Positions 48,706 to 60,251 of a DNA stretch of 64,000 nt are shown one piece after another. Position 1 is the first letter of the stretch. Each line of letters opens with the position of its first letter. Under the pieces are notes generated by a model. It saw only the letters and a program-made list of their open reading frames with translations. It was not told the origin of the DNA and did no database searches. This DNA comes from Trichoderma breve (Eukaryota > Ascomycota > Sordariomycetes > Hypocreales > Hypocreaceae), in contig NC_079233.1 of NCBI RefSeq assembly GCF_028502605.1, positions 3,782,001-3,846,000 of the forward strand. Direction: 5' to 3'. The position numbers and the translations under genes are program-made.

Positions 48706-51700
48706 TCATTGCCACATTTTGGCCAAGGGGCTACCCACCTTGGGAGCAAACTGTAGGCTCTTTCGCCGAGCAGCCATTAACCGCTGAAGCACATGGTCGT
48801 CCTGTGTCTTAGACAGGATACCTCCGCCGAGCTCGACAAACTTTTGCGCCCTGGGAGGGCATGTCCGCGTTAACAGCTCTTCTCTCCTCAATGACGCATC
48901 ATTCTCGTCGTTGTCCTCCTCGTCGTCAATATTGGACGGCGTCTCCATAGCATAATTCATAATCGTCTCCGGAGCCGGCGTCTTGGGCACGGGGGTTAGA
49001 ATGAGATTGGACCACTCAATGTCCTCCTCCTCCTTCTGCTCCTCCTCATCCCCATCCGACGGTGTGTGGATCCAGATGCTGCTCTGCCTCCGATTGGGTG
49101 TCTTGGGCGACGCTGCCGGTGCCGACTCACGTCTTCCCTTAGACGAGCCGTCGACCGCGCTGCCGTTCTGGTTGGAAATGGACTTTGGTTCCATGCTCTT
49201 CCGGCGGCGGGCACCACCGCGAGGAACGCTGCTGGTATCAATATTGTACGGCGATTCGTCAAGCCACTGGTTGTCACGTTCGCAGTCCAGAACCCAGCTT
49301 ACGCCCACGCACTGGACTACCCCCTTTGCCTCTCTGACCTTCTCTAGGGTCCGCTTGCTGCCGTCCTTGAAGACGACGTGAGTGATGCCCACCCTGGTCG
49401 ACTCGCCGTTGCTCGAGTTGCTGGGATTCCAGTTCCACTTCTGGGGACACCGGGCACCCATCTGCGTGAGCAACTCCACAAAGATGCCGCTGGCGTCCGC
49501 GCCCTCGATTGTGTGCACGTCTACAAATACAATGGCCCCACGGAGCAGGTTGGGGTTGAGGTCCTTGCGAGGAGTCCGCCCTGGCGTCCCAATGCTGGCC
49601 CACATGTCCATTTTTGCTGTTGGCGTCGAGGGTTCTTCGGCGTTGGCGCTCTGTTCTGGCTCCTCGGCAATGGTGCTGAAATTTCGCGAGCTTCTCCTTC
49701 GCGGCTTTTCCGCATAAGATAAGACAGGGACACCCCGTTTGGGCTGGGGTGGGCGCTTTGGAGCGGCTCGCGAGGCGCTGAAGCTCTTCTTTTTCAACGG
49801 ACTGGGCGTTGAATTATCGGCTGGCTTAAGCGGAATCTTGGTGGTTGTGTTAAACGACCGCGTCCTTGGACGAGAGACGGGAGTTACCGGTGGCGCTGCC
49901 TGAGGCTCCGAACTAGGCGCGGGACTCTCGACAGGCACTTGGTTTTCATCTCCATATTCCTGGCTGGCGTCCGACAAGCTGTCATCGAAAGAGTGGCGAG
50001 AATTGGTGGCATCATCGCCTTCCTTGGAGTCTGTCAAAGACATTTCATTTGTTTCTTGGGCCAGAGCTATATCCTCCTCTGTGATCCTCTCCGAGATCTG
50101 CTCAATACTTTCTACAGCAGTATCCATCTCTGGCAGCGTGGCGACTTCGGGTTGCATCGACATCATCTCGCCGCCAGGAAACGAGTTATTCATAGGGCTG
50201 TCTTGGTTTGATGATTCGATTTCGCCCTCAAGGTTCTCATCCTCATCGTGTTCTGATTGCGCCTCTTCCGCAGACGATTGAGCGTTCTTGACGGGGCTTG
50301 CAGCCGACCAAGAGCCGAGCTGGTTGGATAGAGGTGTAAATCCCAAAGCAGACCTACGAGATTGCCTCAGCGAGCTGCGGCTGGCTCGGGTCCTAGGCGT
50401 CCTCTCTCCGCCGACCGATGGATTGGCCGTGATGCTTTCAAATGGCAGTGTATCGTCCTCGGAATCGGAGGCTGAACTCAAATCATTACAGGGATCCAAG
50501 TCTTTCTGCCGAAGCTGATAGAAGTGATTTGCTGTCTGGGGCTCTGCTTTTGGCGAAGGCTCGACGGGCTCCTCTACCTCTTCTTCAAGGTCATCGAGAA
50601 CCATGGTGTCTTCTGACTCAGCATCATCGTCCTCGGCATGTGCCTCTTCGTCCTCGGCCTGATCTTCTCCCGTCGCGACAATGATGCTATCCTCGACTGC
50701 GTCATCTTCTTCCTCGTCAGCTGACAGGGTTTCCGCCGTTTCCGTGGCTGGCTGTGGCTCTTCCTCGTCATAATCTTCCGCTTCCGCTTGTGGTTCTTCC
50801 TCCACCTCCTCCTCCACCTCTGTCGCTTCCCCTGTCTCTGCATCCAATTCGGCTTCCAGTTCTGCTACCAACTCAGCTTCCACCTCGGCTTCCACCTCAG
50901 CTCCCTCCTCTGTAAGAGCAAATTCAAGCTCGGAAGGCAATTCGGGGGACTGACGCAAGGAAAACTGAGGAATCTCGATGGGACCTGTAAAAGGGCTGCT
51001 CTCCACTTCATCTTCCTCGTACAACTCCTCTTCCACCACGAACCTAGAAGATTTGGGTGGACGACTTGGGGTTTTAAGAGGAGACTCGTCCAGTGTTGGG
51101 AGTTCCGGCTGGGCGTCTACTCGAGATTTGAGGCCTGGCATCGCTCGCTTCGCTGGCGACTGAAGCATGGAAGGCTTGGCTGCCGATTGACCTGGTTGCT
51201 CTTTCTGGGCCGAGAAGATGAAGGGTTTGGTGGGAGATTGTGGTCGCTTGGCAGCCGACTGCAGAAGCGTCGATGGCTTGAAAGGGGTCTGAGAACTCGA
51301 GTCGTTGCTCAGCTTCAGCGTAGATCCAGGCAAGGGCATCGCAATTCTCTTAGCCGGAGACTTGATTGTATCTCGCGGCGGCGAAGTGGGCCGCCTAGCC
51401 GGTGATGCAAGAATCGTGGAATTAATCTCTGGCATATCGAACATGACAGCATTGACGGCGACAGTCGTATCGACGTTCTCGAACTCGGCGGGAAGAGGAT
51501 CGGATTTCTTGGATGGAGGCTTGATCGGACTCTTTGCTAACGGCTTAGGCTTCTCCAACGCCAGTTCGTCCTCAGAGTCGTCCGGCAAAAGCATCAGCTG
51601 CGTAATCTTCTTGGGGCTCAGAGGCTTCTTGTCGCCAGCTTGAGGCTTTGAAGTCTTTGCAGCTGGTCGCGTATTTCGAGCAGCAGCCGCGCCGCCTCGC

Positions 51701-52350
51701 CGCGCTGGACGACCGCGCATGCCAGTAGTAGTGACAGGCTCCCTTGGTACGGCGGCGGGCTCTACGTTCTCCTTATCTGGCTCTCGGAACTTGACCACCT
51801 TCTTGACTGGCGGTTTGTTGGCTACTGTCGTTGCCGTCGAGGAGGCTGGCTTCATCACTGTTGGCGGCCGGCCTCGACCTGCCTTTTTAACTGGCTCTGG
51901 CTTGCTTTGACCATCCTCAGGCTTCGCTTCAACCTTTCTCGGCCTGCCACGTCCGGGTTTTGGAGGAGCTGTTGATACCTCCTTTGAGGCTTCTGCACCC
52001 CCCGTTTTCAAGATTGGCTTAGTTCGTGCTCCTTGCGTTTGTTCAGAGATCTTTGATGTCGTTGACGATGTGACTGCGATGGTGACGTCTTTATTGTTTT
52101 CAACAGGCTTCTTAGGGGGCCGACCCCTTGGTCGCTTGATCTGCGTCGCCTGGCGCTCTTCTTCATCCGCGTCATCGGATCTCGCCTTCCTCTTAGCAGC
52201 CGTGCTCTTCGTGTTCGCGGTCAGAGTCGATGAAACGGATGCATTTGCCTTTGCCTTTGCGGAAGCTGTGATAATCTTTGTTTGTTTCGAAGTCGCTGGC
52301 TCAGGGTCCTTAGCCCTGGCTCGTGTCAGGCGCTTGGGTGGGGAGCGCAT
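48706..52350 (-). CDS. Microcephalin-like BRCT protein with AT-hooks
   Basis: A single uninterrupted exon of 1214 residues. The N-terminal third is basic and disordered, with at least four AT-hook cores (PRGRPPKK about 75, GRGRPRK about 137, GRGRPP about 160, MRGRPARR about 210), then several SPAKR-type repeats. The middle is long and acidic. One BRCT domain lies at about 930-1035: LLRGAIVFVDVHTIEGADAS, a Gly-Ile-Thr-His core followed by VVFKDGSKRTLEKV, and VGVSWVLDCERDNQWLDES. The HVVFKDG plus VSWVxxC pattern resembles the first BRCT of vertebrate MCPH1. A nuclear DNA-bound role in chromosome structure or damage response is inferred. The start is the Met before RSPPKRLTRARAK; the frame stays open 98 codons further up with no coding character. 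Confidence 0.85.
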   Translation of the reverse strand: MRSPPKRLTRARAKDPEPATSKQTKIITASAKAKANASVSSTLTANTKSTAAKRKARSDDADEEERQATQIKRPRGRPPKKPVENNKDVTIAVTSSTTSKISEQTQGARTKPILKTGGAEASKEVSTAPPKPGRGRPRKVEAKPEDGQSKPEPVKKAGRGRPPTVMKPASSTATTVANKPPVKKVVKFREPDKENVEPAAVPREPVTTTGMRGRPARRGGAAAARNTRPAAKTSKPQAGDKKPLSPKKITQLMLLPDDSEDELALEKPKPLAKSPIKPPSKKSDPLPAEFENVDTTVAVNAVMFDMPEINSTILASPARRPTSPPRDTIKSPAKRIAMPLPGSTLKLSNDSSSQTPFKPSTLLQSAAKRPQSPTKPFIFSAQKEQPGQSAAKPSMLQSPAKRAMPGLKSRVDAQPELPTLDESPLKTPSRPPKSSRFVVEEELYEEDEVESSPFTGPIEIPQFSLRQSPELPSELEFALTEEGAEVEAEVEAELVAELEAELDAETGEATEVEEEVEEEPQAEAEDYDEEEPQPATETAETLSADEEEDDAVEDSIIVATGEDQAEDEEAHAEDDDAESEDTMVLDDLEEEVEEPVEPSPKAEPQTANHFYQLRQKDLDPCNDLSSASDSEDDTLPFESITANPSVGGERTPRTRASRSSLRQSRRSALGFTPLSNQLGSWSAASPVKNAQSSAEEAQSEHDEDENLEGEIESSNQDSPMNNSFPGGEMMSMQPEVATLPEMDTAVESIEQISERITEEDIALAQETNEMSLTDSKEGDDATNSRHSFDDSLSDASQEYGDENQVPVESPAPSSEPQAAPPVTPVSRPRTRSFNTTTKIPLKPADNSTPSPLKKKSFSASRAAPKRPPQPKRGVPVLSYAEKPRRRSSRNFSTIAEEPEQSANAEEPSTPTAKMDMWASIGTPGRTPRKDLNPNLLRGAIVFVDVHTIEGADASGIFVELLTQMGARCPQKWNWNPSNSSNGESTRVGITHVVFKDGSKRTLEKVREAKGVVQCVGVSWVLDCERDNQWLDESPYNIDTSSVPRGGARRRKSMEPKSISNQNGSAVDGSSKGRRESAPAASPKTPNRRQSSIWIHTPSDGDEEEQKEEEDIEWSNLILTPVPKTPAPETIMNYAMETPSNIDDEEDNDENDASLRREELLTRTCPPRAQKFVELGGGILSKTQDDHVLQRLMAARRKSLQFAPKVGSPLAKMWQ

Positions 52351-53161
52351 TGTGTCCTGGTGTGGCTGTTTGCTCCTCTGCGATAGTACGTGATGCTGAT
52401 GGAGTGGTACCGGTATGGACAAAAAGACGCGGTTCAAAAATGACTTAGTGTTGACATGACTTGGGCGGTGAATGTTGACGGCAGGGAAGCGTGGTGGAGG
52501 CATGGGGGGGCATTTTTGTTGTGCATTTGTGGGGATGGCTGCAAAGCTGCTGGTTGCTGGGCAACGACGCGATCCACCAGGCCCGTCCGTCCAACACAAA
52601 CACGCATTGACAGTTGACCAAAGTAAAAAGCAGCTTGTATCCATGTCAATATCCCCAGAAATCGATTCTAGCTACGGAGTACACGCAAGGATCATCTCAC
52701 AAATGACGGGACATCATATCAACCAATGACGTAGACGCAGTAGATCACCACTGGGCGTGTTGCTTCTCTGTTTCATCCATTTACATAATACTTTTTTTTC
52801 TTCATTTAACTACCATACGAGTACAGTTTCCACATGATTCTTTTAAATCAGTTATTGCCAATCCCAAATCTTCGCTATACAATGTCATGATGCGCAGGTT
52901 TTTAATCATTGACTCATCAGAGAGGGTGTATGTATGTGTGAGAATTCGCGCGCTGTTTTTGAGCATAGTTGGGGAGAAAAGCCCCCGTACGCCAGCCACC
53001 CTGGTTTGGAGCAACTCCAAGATTGAAAATAAACAAAAAGACACAAAGCCTACAAATGAGACATGTAGCGGTGGGATTGCCACACTAAGCTCGGCGCGAA
53101 ACCACGATGAGCCACCACACTCAATCGTGCCACAGACAAAGCGCATAAGCCACCCCTTTGG
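52351..53161. other. Intergenic between BRCT and pseudo-caspase genes
   Basis: 5' flank of the BRCT gene and 3' flank of the next minus-strand gene. No gene is seen. Confidence 0.5.
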
Positions 53162-55167
53162 CTACCTAAACTGTGCCCGGAATGGACCGTCGATTTTGAT
53201 GTCCTTGATTCCTTCCGGCATCATGCGCAGCCACTCGTTCCAACTGTCGATATCAATGTTCTCATCGTTCAACTTGATAGCTAGGTGTAGCTGTGGGCTG
53301 TTTTCGTAGGAGAAGCTGCTTCGCAGCGGGCTACTTTGCTGGACAGGCGAGAGGAATATCGAAGGTAGCCTCGAGTTTCCGGACATCATAGTATGCAGCG
53401 GGGAGGGAAAGCTCGTTATAATCTCTCTCTCGGGTGTACGGTCCCGGGCCATTTTAGGATAAAGGGCCATGAGGATGGAGTGCAGTTCAACCACAGAGAG
53501 TGGCGTCTGGCGCGCTGCACGTGTGCGTAGCTGTTCGGCGAGAGCTAGAGTAAAAGCACACCGATCGAGGGCTATGAGGTGATCTTCTGATAAAGAAGCT
53601 GCGATGATTTCAAGTACACCTTGTTGCCGTACGATCCTAGCCGGGGGATAATAAGCGGCATCCATAATGATGAGAGTATCTGAGCAGGCCTCCTCGAGAA
53701 TTTGTTGAATACCACTCCATCGGATTGTCGAGGCTCTGTCAGGATCTTTTGAGCTAAAAAGGTGGGAAGAAAGTCGCTCCAGTTAGTTTGAATGCATACA
53801 AGCAGTATTACCTTGCGAGAGAAGCCTTACCTTGCCAAGACCATATCACGGTTCCCATCAAGATAAGTATGGCCTATGTAGTAAACAATTTTCAAAACGT
53901 CACGCTGATCGCGCTCCTCGGCAAAGTCGTTGAGCTTTCGCGACAGCCACCTCCATGAGCTTTTACAGCTTTCTGAAGAGGAGGGGATAGTCTGAATTTG
54001 AAACGTATAGTGATAGTACTTGTCAAAGACGTCAGCTAGCTCTCTGACTGCACTCTGGACCAACAGCCCGTCATCATCTTCTTGCCAAAACAATAACAGG
54101 GCCTGCACCGAGTTGTACCGGCCGCGGGTAGTGGCAGACAACATGCGCGCAGCATTGCTTTGAATGTCGTTTTTGAGGCTTTCAATCCCCGGCAAAGACA
54201 GCGACTTCTCCAGCCTCGGGCCAGTCGGGAGCGGGGTGCGAATGCGGGCTTCACTCAGGGGTGGACGGCCGGGCTGATGGTGACTGCCAGGCGTCGTGTT
54301 GCCAGCATCAATCTCCATCTCCTGGGGATCATGGGTGAATATGGGCTGGACAGCGTTGAGGGGAGTTGCGGGACTGAGAGGCCGGCCAGCGGCGGCGAGG
54401 GAGGGAGCAATATCCTGAACGGCCGGGCTGTGCGACCTGTGAAACTTGCTAACCACGTCTTCCCAAGTCATGTTGTGATGGCTTGGGTGGCACTGCGGAT
54501 CGATGTCAGCCGCGAGATGCTGGCCAGGGTAGAGCGCAGGGGGGAGAGGGCCTCGACTTACGGCAACTCTCCTGCGGCGGCAGTCGACGCAGGCTCCTAG
54601 CTTTCTGATCAGGGCGGCCCGTTCTCTGGACTGTTGAGATAGGGGGCCGGTACGTCTCCTGCTGGTTCGACGGCTGTTAGAGACGTCGGAGCCATCCTTG
54701 AGGGAGAAAATGGACTGGTGCAGGTTAGGGGAGGTGTCGGCACTGTACGATGTGTTGTTGGTCTCTGTAGAGGCCAGGGTAGCCGTGGTGGCCTGAGTTG
54801 AGATTGACGAGCTAGTATCCTGTCTCAGAGGAGGCGAAGCGATGGACGCATAATGCACCATGGACGGCGTAGAGGGCGGCGGCAGCTGTCTCTGCTGCAG
54901 ATCGTCTGGCCTCGGGGTATGGACGGGAGTTGGCGCCGACGCGGTCGCCGCTGAAGGAGACAGCGAGAGGCCGATGGGGCCCGGGGCCGGCGCCGAAGCC
55001 GACACCGGGATCGGGGTGGGTGAGGCTAGGCGGTGCAGCTGGTGATGCGGCTGAGACTGCTCCTGAGCGTGGTCGTGGAGATGAAGCCCTGCCTGGGCTC
55101 CAAGCTGGGCCGGGCCCTGGGCCGAGGCTGGTGCTGGAGCGTCTATCAGGCTGTGGACGGAGTTCAT
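53162..55167 (-). CDS. Cys/His-finger protein with inactive caspase-like domain
   Basis: Exons are 55167-54562, 54492-53831 and 53753-53162 (619 residues); introns are 69 and 77 bp. Residues 1-165 are Pro/Ala/Ser/Gln-rich and disordered. A basic segment then carries a possible metal-binding knuckle, GACVDCRRRRVACHPSHHNM (Cys193, Cys196, Cys203, His204, His207, His208). The C-terminal part resembles fungal orphan caspase-like domains: VYYIGHTYLDG (His410), a following DRASTIRWSGIQQILEE helix, then CSDTLIIMDAAYY, where active relatives have a D-x-C. Here Ala456 takes the Cys place, so peptidase activity is unlikely. The later residues (AASLSEDHLIALDRCAFTLA) fit the small-subunit side. I know no assigned function; a scaffold or DNA/RNA-associated role is inference. 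The 69-bp first intron is in frame and stop-free. Confidence 0.75.
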
Positions 55168-58100
55168 GGCGATGTGACGGCGGACCGGCGCGGACGATCA
55201 AAATCCCATTATTGGCGGGGGGCGGGGCCCGGAGCAGAAAGCGCGATCACGGTGAGGCGAGGTGAAGAAAGGTGAGGGAGCGAAATGGTGAAAGAGTCTG
55301 AGCCAGCAGAACGGGAGATGAGGCGGGGGGTTTATGGGCCGCCTCTCGCCGCGCAAATTGCAGCCGTGACTGTGATTCGCACAGCTGTGTGAGCTCGGCA
55401 ACAGCTACTGAATCGGACGCTGCAGGATGCAGGTTTTTTGGCCCTTTGAGTGGCGCGGAGCTGGTGCGGCTTGCAGGCGATTAGTCTCGCGAAATCAACA
55501 TGACTGGCAGAGGGGGTAAAAGGGCAGAGAGAGCTTGTATAATACCCACTGCTCGAGCTACCAAAGGTATGCGATGCGCCGTGTGTTTATGGTGATGTGA
55601 TGCGGACAGGGAGCTGGGAAAGGGGAGGACACAGGCTGGAAAAGTGGTAACAATACTAGATAGGCAAGTATACTTGATAGGTGAGAGGCGCCTCCAAAAT
55701 TCGCTCCCTTTGCCCCCGGTTTCGCTCCCGCAGGTCGTCTTTGTTTTTGCGCGTATCTGTACTCTTTTACGTACGGCTTGTATGTATGCGCAGGTGAGCG
55801 TGTGTAGTGGCCAGGCGCGTTTAAAGGCCAGTTAACCCCGCCAAAAAAAATTCAAGGGGAAAAAAATTGACGAACAGGTCGGGAGGGAGAAAAAGAGGCG
55901 CAACGGGAACGCGGGGTCTTGTTCAGGAGGGCCAACAAAAAGTGGCAGGGGAAGAGGAAGCCGGCGAGACGAGAAAATGCCAGCGGCGGCAGCGGCCCAA
56001 AACGCGGCCTGAGCTCAGCGCAAAGCCGTTCAATTTACGTCGCGAGAGGCGCCACAATCACAGAGATGGGATGCCAAGGCTAGCCTGAGTCGCTGGGCAA
56101 ATGCAAATGTGAAGCTGGACAGGACAGGACAGGACAGGGCCGAGGTTGGATGAAAAGAGCTTCGGTCTGGGACATGATACTCGCACAGGTATGGTATACC
56201 CAAGGTGGACAAGGGTGGCATCGCATCCATGTGTGTGAGTACCTAAAGCGCTCCCACGCCAAGTATGCAGCCTGCGGTACCTCCCAGTACTTCTGGCACG
56301 GGGGCTAATAATAACGACAATGGCCTACCGGAAGCATTTAACCACGGATCCCTGCAACCGGGCCATGTACGTCGGTCACAGAGCAAAACACTCAACTGAG
56401 AAAGCGGGTTTGCTCGGGATCTAGCACGAGGATCCAGCGTAGTGGCGGGCACGGAGGACCAAGCCTGTTTGAGAGCAAGGTCAAGGCTCAGGCCATCGAA
56501 GTGGCAGCCCACCACACCATCAGGAGAGAAGTTGAACGTCGTCAGAAGCCGGGAGGGATCGTGGCCGTGGTCGTGGTCACGGTCATGGCACAAGGCCCGC
56601 GGCGGAAATAGCACTTGACTTGCACGGGCACGAAGCAGACGAGATGCAATCCAGTGCGGACCCGGGCAGGGCAGGGCACAAGACGGACGGAGCTTCGAGG
56701 CGGCATCGCGAATACGCTCTCGCTTACTTGTGCTCGATTCGCTGCTCCAGATTAAACCTAGGTAGGGCTAAAGCGAAAGCCTGCGAGACTAGAGAACGCT
56801 GAGGCTTTTAGCACGGCACAAACAATGTCACCAAAAAGGAAGTTGGTAAGTAAAGGATGGCTTGAGGCTTGGGGCCGGGCGTCGAGGCGAGAGCCAAAAG
56901 TCCAATGGTCGAGTTGGACAGCAAACTGAAGGCTACGAATCATATCAAGCCGGCGACGACATTTTGATACATGTGGAGAAAAGAAAAAGGAAACGAAAAC
57001 GCAGGGAGACAAGGATATCAAAGAGACAAAAAAGATACCTGTGAAACAGGAGTAGCAGTACTGGGTTTACTTTGTAGACACCTTGTACTACATGTGATGT
57101 GAGAGTGAGATGAGGGGATCATAAAAAGGAAGCCGGAGAGAAAAAAGAAAAAAAAAATACCACCGCGGGCGAGGAGGCGGGAAAAGGCCCTGCAGATCAG
57201 GAGCTCAGCGTCAGTAGCTGCATCAGATCACACCGAAGAGAAAATTTTGTCGATGGATCGGATGGCAGCGCTTGGACGCAAGCGAGAATCTGGGGGAAGG
57301 AGGGGAGGGTTAACGTCCGGTCGGTACATCCAGGGTACAAGGGGTACAAGGGTCGCAAGGGATGATGGCGGAATGCCGGTCAGTACCAGGTACCCTGAGG
57401 CACAAACCATAGGCGCGGGAACCACAGGCGCACAGGCCAGCGCAAATGTTCCGTACCGATCACGTCGCCGTGGGTAGCGGCTCCGACAGTGACGTCCATA
57501 GCGCTACCACTTGCCACAAGTCTGTTGGACACAGGGAAGGAAAGTGCGATCTTTTGCGATCTCTACTACCATGGAAGCTTGGTACTAAGATCAACTCATT
57601 GCTGGCGTTTCTCTTAACCTGTCACATTTAAATTGTCTTTCAACACTCTTCCCTCTAACATCTCTAGATTCAAGTACCCAACACAGCCTCTGTCATTTGA
57701 TCAAGGGGAAACAAAGAGAGGCAAAATCATAAACAGCAAACGAAACACAAAGGACCTCCAGCAGGGGCCTTCTTCAACCCGCCGCGGAACCGCATCCTTC
57801 GCCGATAGTTGCTGCGGAGACTAATGACTTGGTACCGACCTAAGTACGGAGTCCGGACTGCCGCCGATTTACACCTACCAAACCCAGCTTCTCCTCTCAA
57901 CAAGTCACTCATACCGGGATTCTCACCAGGGTCACAATCTACCTCTTGCGGCGGACGAATCTTGGATGCTGCTAAACTCCATAAAGCAGGGAGCCTGCTG
58001 ACCCAGGGGGTGGAAAAAGAAACGACAACGGGAGGAAAAGGAGCAGAGAGAAAATGAAAAAAGAAAAAGAAAAAAGGAAAAAAAAGTGCCCAATCACACC

Positions 58101-60251
58101 AAGAACGGGGCGGCTGAAAAAGGTCAGGCAAATCACACAACGTACTACTGCGCGTAAAGCGCCTTCTACCTATTTGGATGCCCATGTATTGTCTCACAAC
58201 CAATACCCGGCTGATCTTGTTGCGTCCTTATCAATGAGCAGAGCGCGGTGACTAAATCCCGCTGGCAATGGCTTTTGATTCCCAAGGGATGCTCGGCTGA
58301 AACCCGGTGCTAGTGCACCTTGCACGGTTTTGAAACGAACAACTGGCCCGATTACTCTATATCCATCTCCCCATCATCAAGGCAAGCAAACACAAAGGAC
58401 GGGATTCACTAAAGACAACACGAGAACACGGAGAAGGAAAAGAAACAGGGACTCTCACCTGAGGTGGCCACATCCTTGTAACCTGTGGCAGGTGTGTCGC
58501 TCCTCTTGCCACAGAGACGCTCTCACCTCCTCCCAATACTCCATTCACCTGCAGCATCATGTCGCTTCGAGTTCAGCACAATATCGGCTCCCTCAGCCTC
58601 TCCCCTCCCTTGGATATGCAGCCCTGGAGTGTTTAGGCTGCGCATCAGTTTCGGTCGGGCTCTTGTTCTCCACTGGTTGAGCTTCAGCGAGTAACGTTGC
58701 CGGGAGCAGTACAGGCGCTAACATGCTTCTACTCGGTGCTCCATATTAATGTGTTCATCTCGTTTGGACCAACACAGCCCATGCTGATATCGCCATGTTG
58801 GGCTTCAAGTCCGTCCGCTTACAGTATACGATACAGTGAGGTACTGCGAGCATGTCGAGAGCTGTAGCAGGTGTTATTCATCAGCTTAATAATAACTGTC
58901 TGCACTAGCAACAGTAACGGCAACGCCACGCATGGTTGGTTTTACATACTTCCCGCACGTACATTGAGCCTCGTGCCTCCGCCTGCTCAACAAGCTGCAT
59001 ATCGGACGATGCTGCGGCTACCCCAGCGTTTTGGGTACTGATGACGCCAAGGGCATCGTCAAGGCGCCTCTTTCTGCCGTCGATGCTACGTCCGAGACTT
59101 GACCGGCGGCCCGGCTCGCCCCTAAAGGCGCTGTCAGTTCAAAGTCTCGCGCCACTCTCCTCCCCCATTTGCCTGATCCAATCCGCCTCATCGGCAACCC
59201 TCCCAAATGACCTCGCATTGAGCCAATCCGCTGGCAGACCGAGCGCCTTGCGAGACTCACACTGCATCTTCATGTACGCCCATTGAGTTTCGACAGTGTA
59301 CATGTATTTGCTGCTAGCGCGATAATAATAGTTCAGAAGGGTACCACATGTTTTACACAACACCACAAAAGGCATATGATTTGATTGCAGGATAGGAAGC
59401 GCGGCACATTACCAGCGCCGGATTTGTCGTCTAATGGTCAACCGTCCTTACTTGCCGAACCAAAATCCCTGGAAGACGTCACTCTGCCGAAGGCGTGACC
59501 ACCGAATAACGCACGAAATATAGGTCTGGGGTTATCAGAACTCATTAGATCTCGGGACGCCGCAGACCTTTAGAATTTCCTGCTCGTACCTCTCCATGTT
59601 ACCACCTCACACGGCCCTGGTTGCAGCCGCCTTGCAAAGAGGGCCAGTGTTTGCTACGAAGATGGTGCCGTATCACCACCACCAGCCTCCTTGAAGTCAC
59701 CTCCACCAGAGAGCAGAAAAGTCATGATAACAACATCCCACCACATCCCACTCACGCAAGCGCCCATCCCTGTCACAGCCCGTTTCCCAAAACGCTTCTT
59801 TGCATGAAGGGGCGGCAAATCCTCTCTCATTTCTGCTCTGCTATCCAACCGCTTCTGCATGCACGTGGCGTCCCGTCCCATTCTACAATATACCACTGGA
59901 AAAGAGAAGCCGCCGTCATGCGTGGCATATGTAGAGGCATGTACTAGTAAAAAATTCCCCCCTCTTGTCATGCAGCTCATATATCATACAGCAAAAGGGC
60001 ATTGTCCGGCCCAGGCCAATAATCACGCATCTCGTCCAAGACATGCGAGCACAGGCAGCCCAACTGGATTGATGCCTCTGGAAAGGATCCACGCTGGGTA
60101 TCACTTCTTCAGGTCACAACGCGCTGCGGCTGCTGCGTAACTGTACGTGACAGATGCATCCCAACCCAATCTAACTGTGGTTTGAATCCAATACTAGTAT
60201 CCAGAAAAAATCAAATAACGTAAAACCGGCAAATCCTATTCCTACTCTTTT
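55168..60251. other. 5-kb gene-poor stretch
   Basis: No confident gene. It holds the promoter of the minus-strand pseudo-caspase gene, purine-rich tracts (55850-56000, 58040-58085), a short GGACA repeat (about 56117-56136), and a coding-like minus-strand segment at 58905-59375 described separately. Confidence 0.45.
58905..59375 (-). pseudogene. Coding-like minus-strand segment with one internal stop
   Basis: From 59375 down to 58905 a single minus-strand frame runs 157 codons with only one stop (TGA at 59139-59141). Both halves look protein-like: LGLPADWLNARSFGRVADEA before it and RKRRLDDALGVISTQNAGVA, then MQLVEQAEARGSMYVRE, after it. A strong GTATGT donor follows MYVRE, as if an intron began there (about 58949). 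A branch-like AACTGAC and CTTTAG lie just after the stop, so an intron could remove it, though no good donor was found before it. It may be a decayed gene, a missed multi-exon gene, or chance. No family was recognised. Confidence 0.25.

Noticed and set aside
52351..52644. 98-codon upstream extension of the BRCT protein
   Set aside because: The frame is open but the composition (Cys, Trp, His-rich, irregular) is unlike the protein, while the Met at 52350 begins a typical basic N-terminus.
59621..60140. Open frames on both strands near 59.6-60.1 kb
   Set aside because: They overlap each other, lack motifs and end at random; no splice signals link them into a gene.
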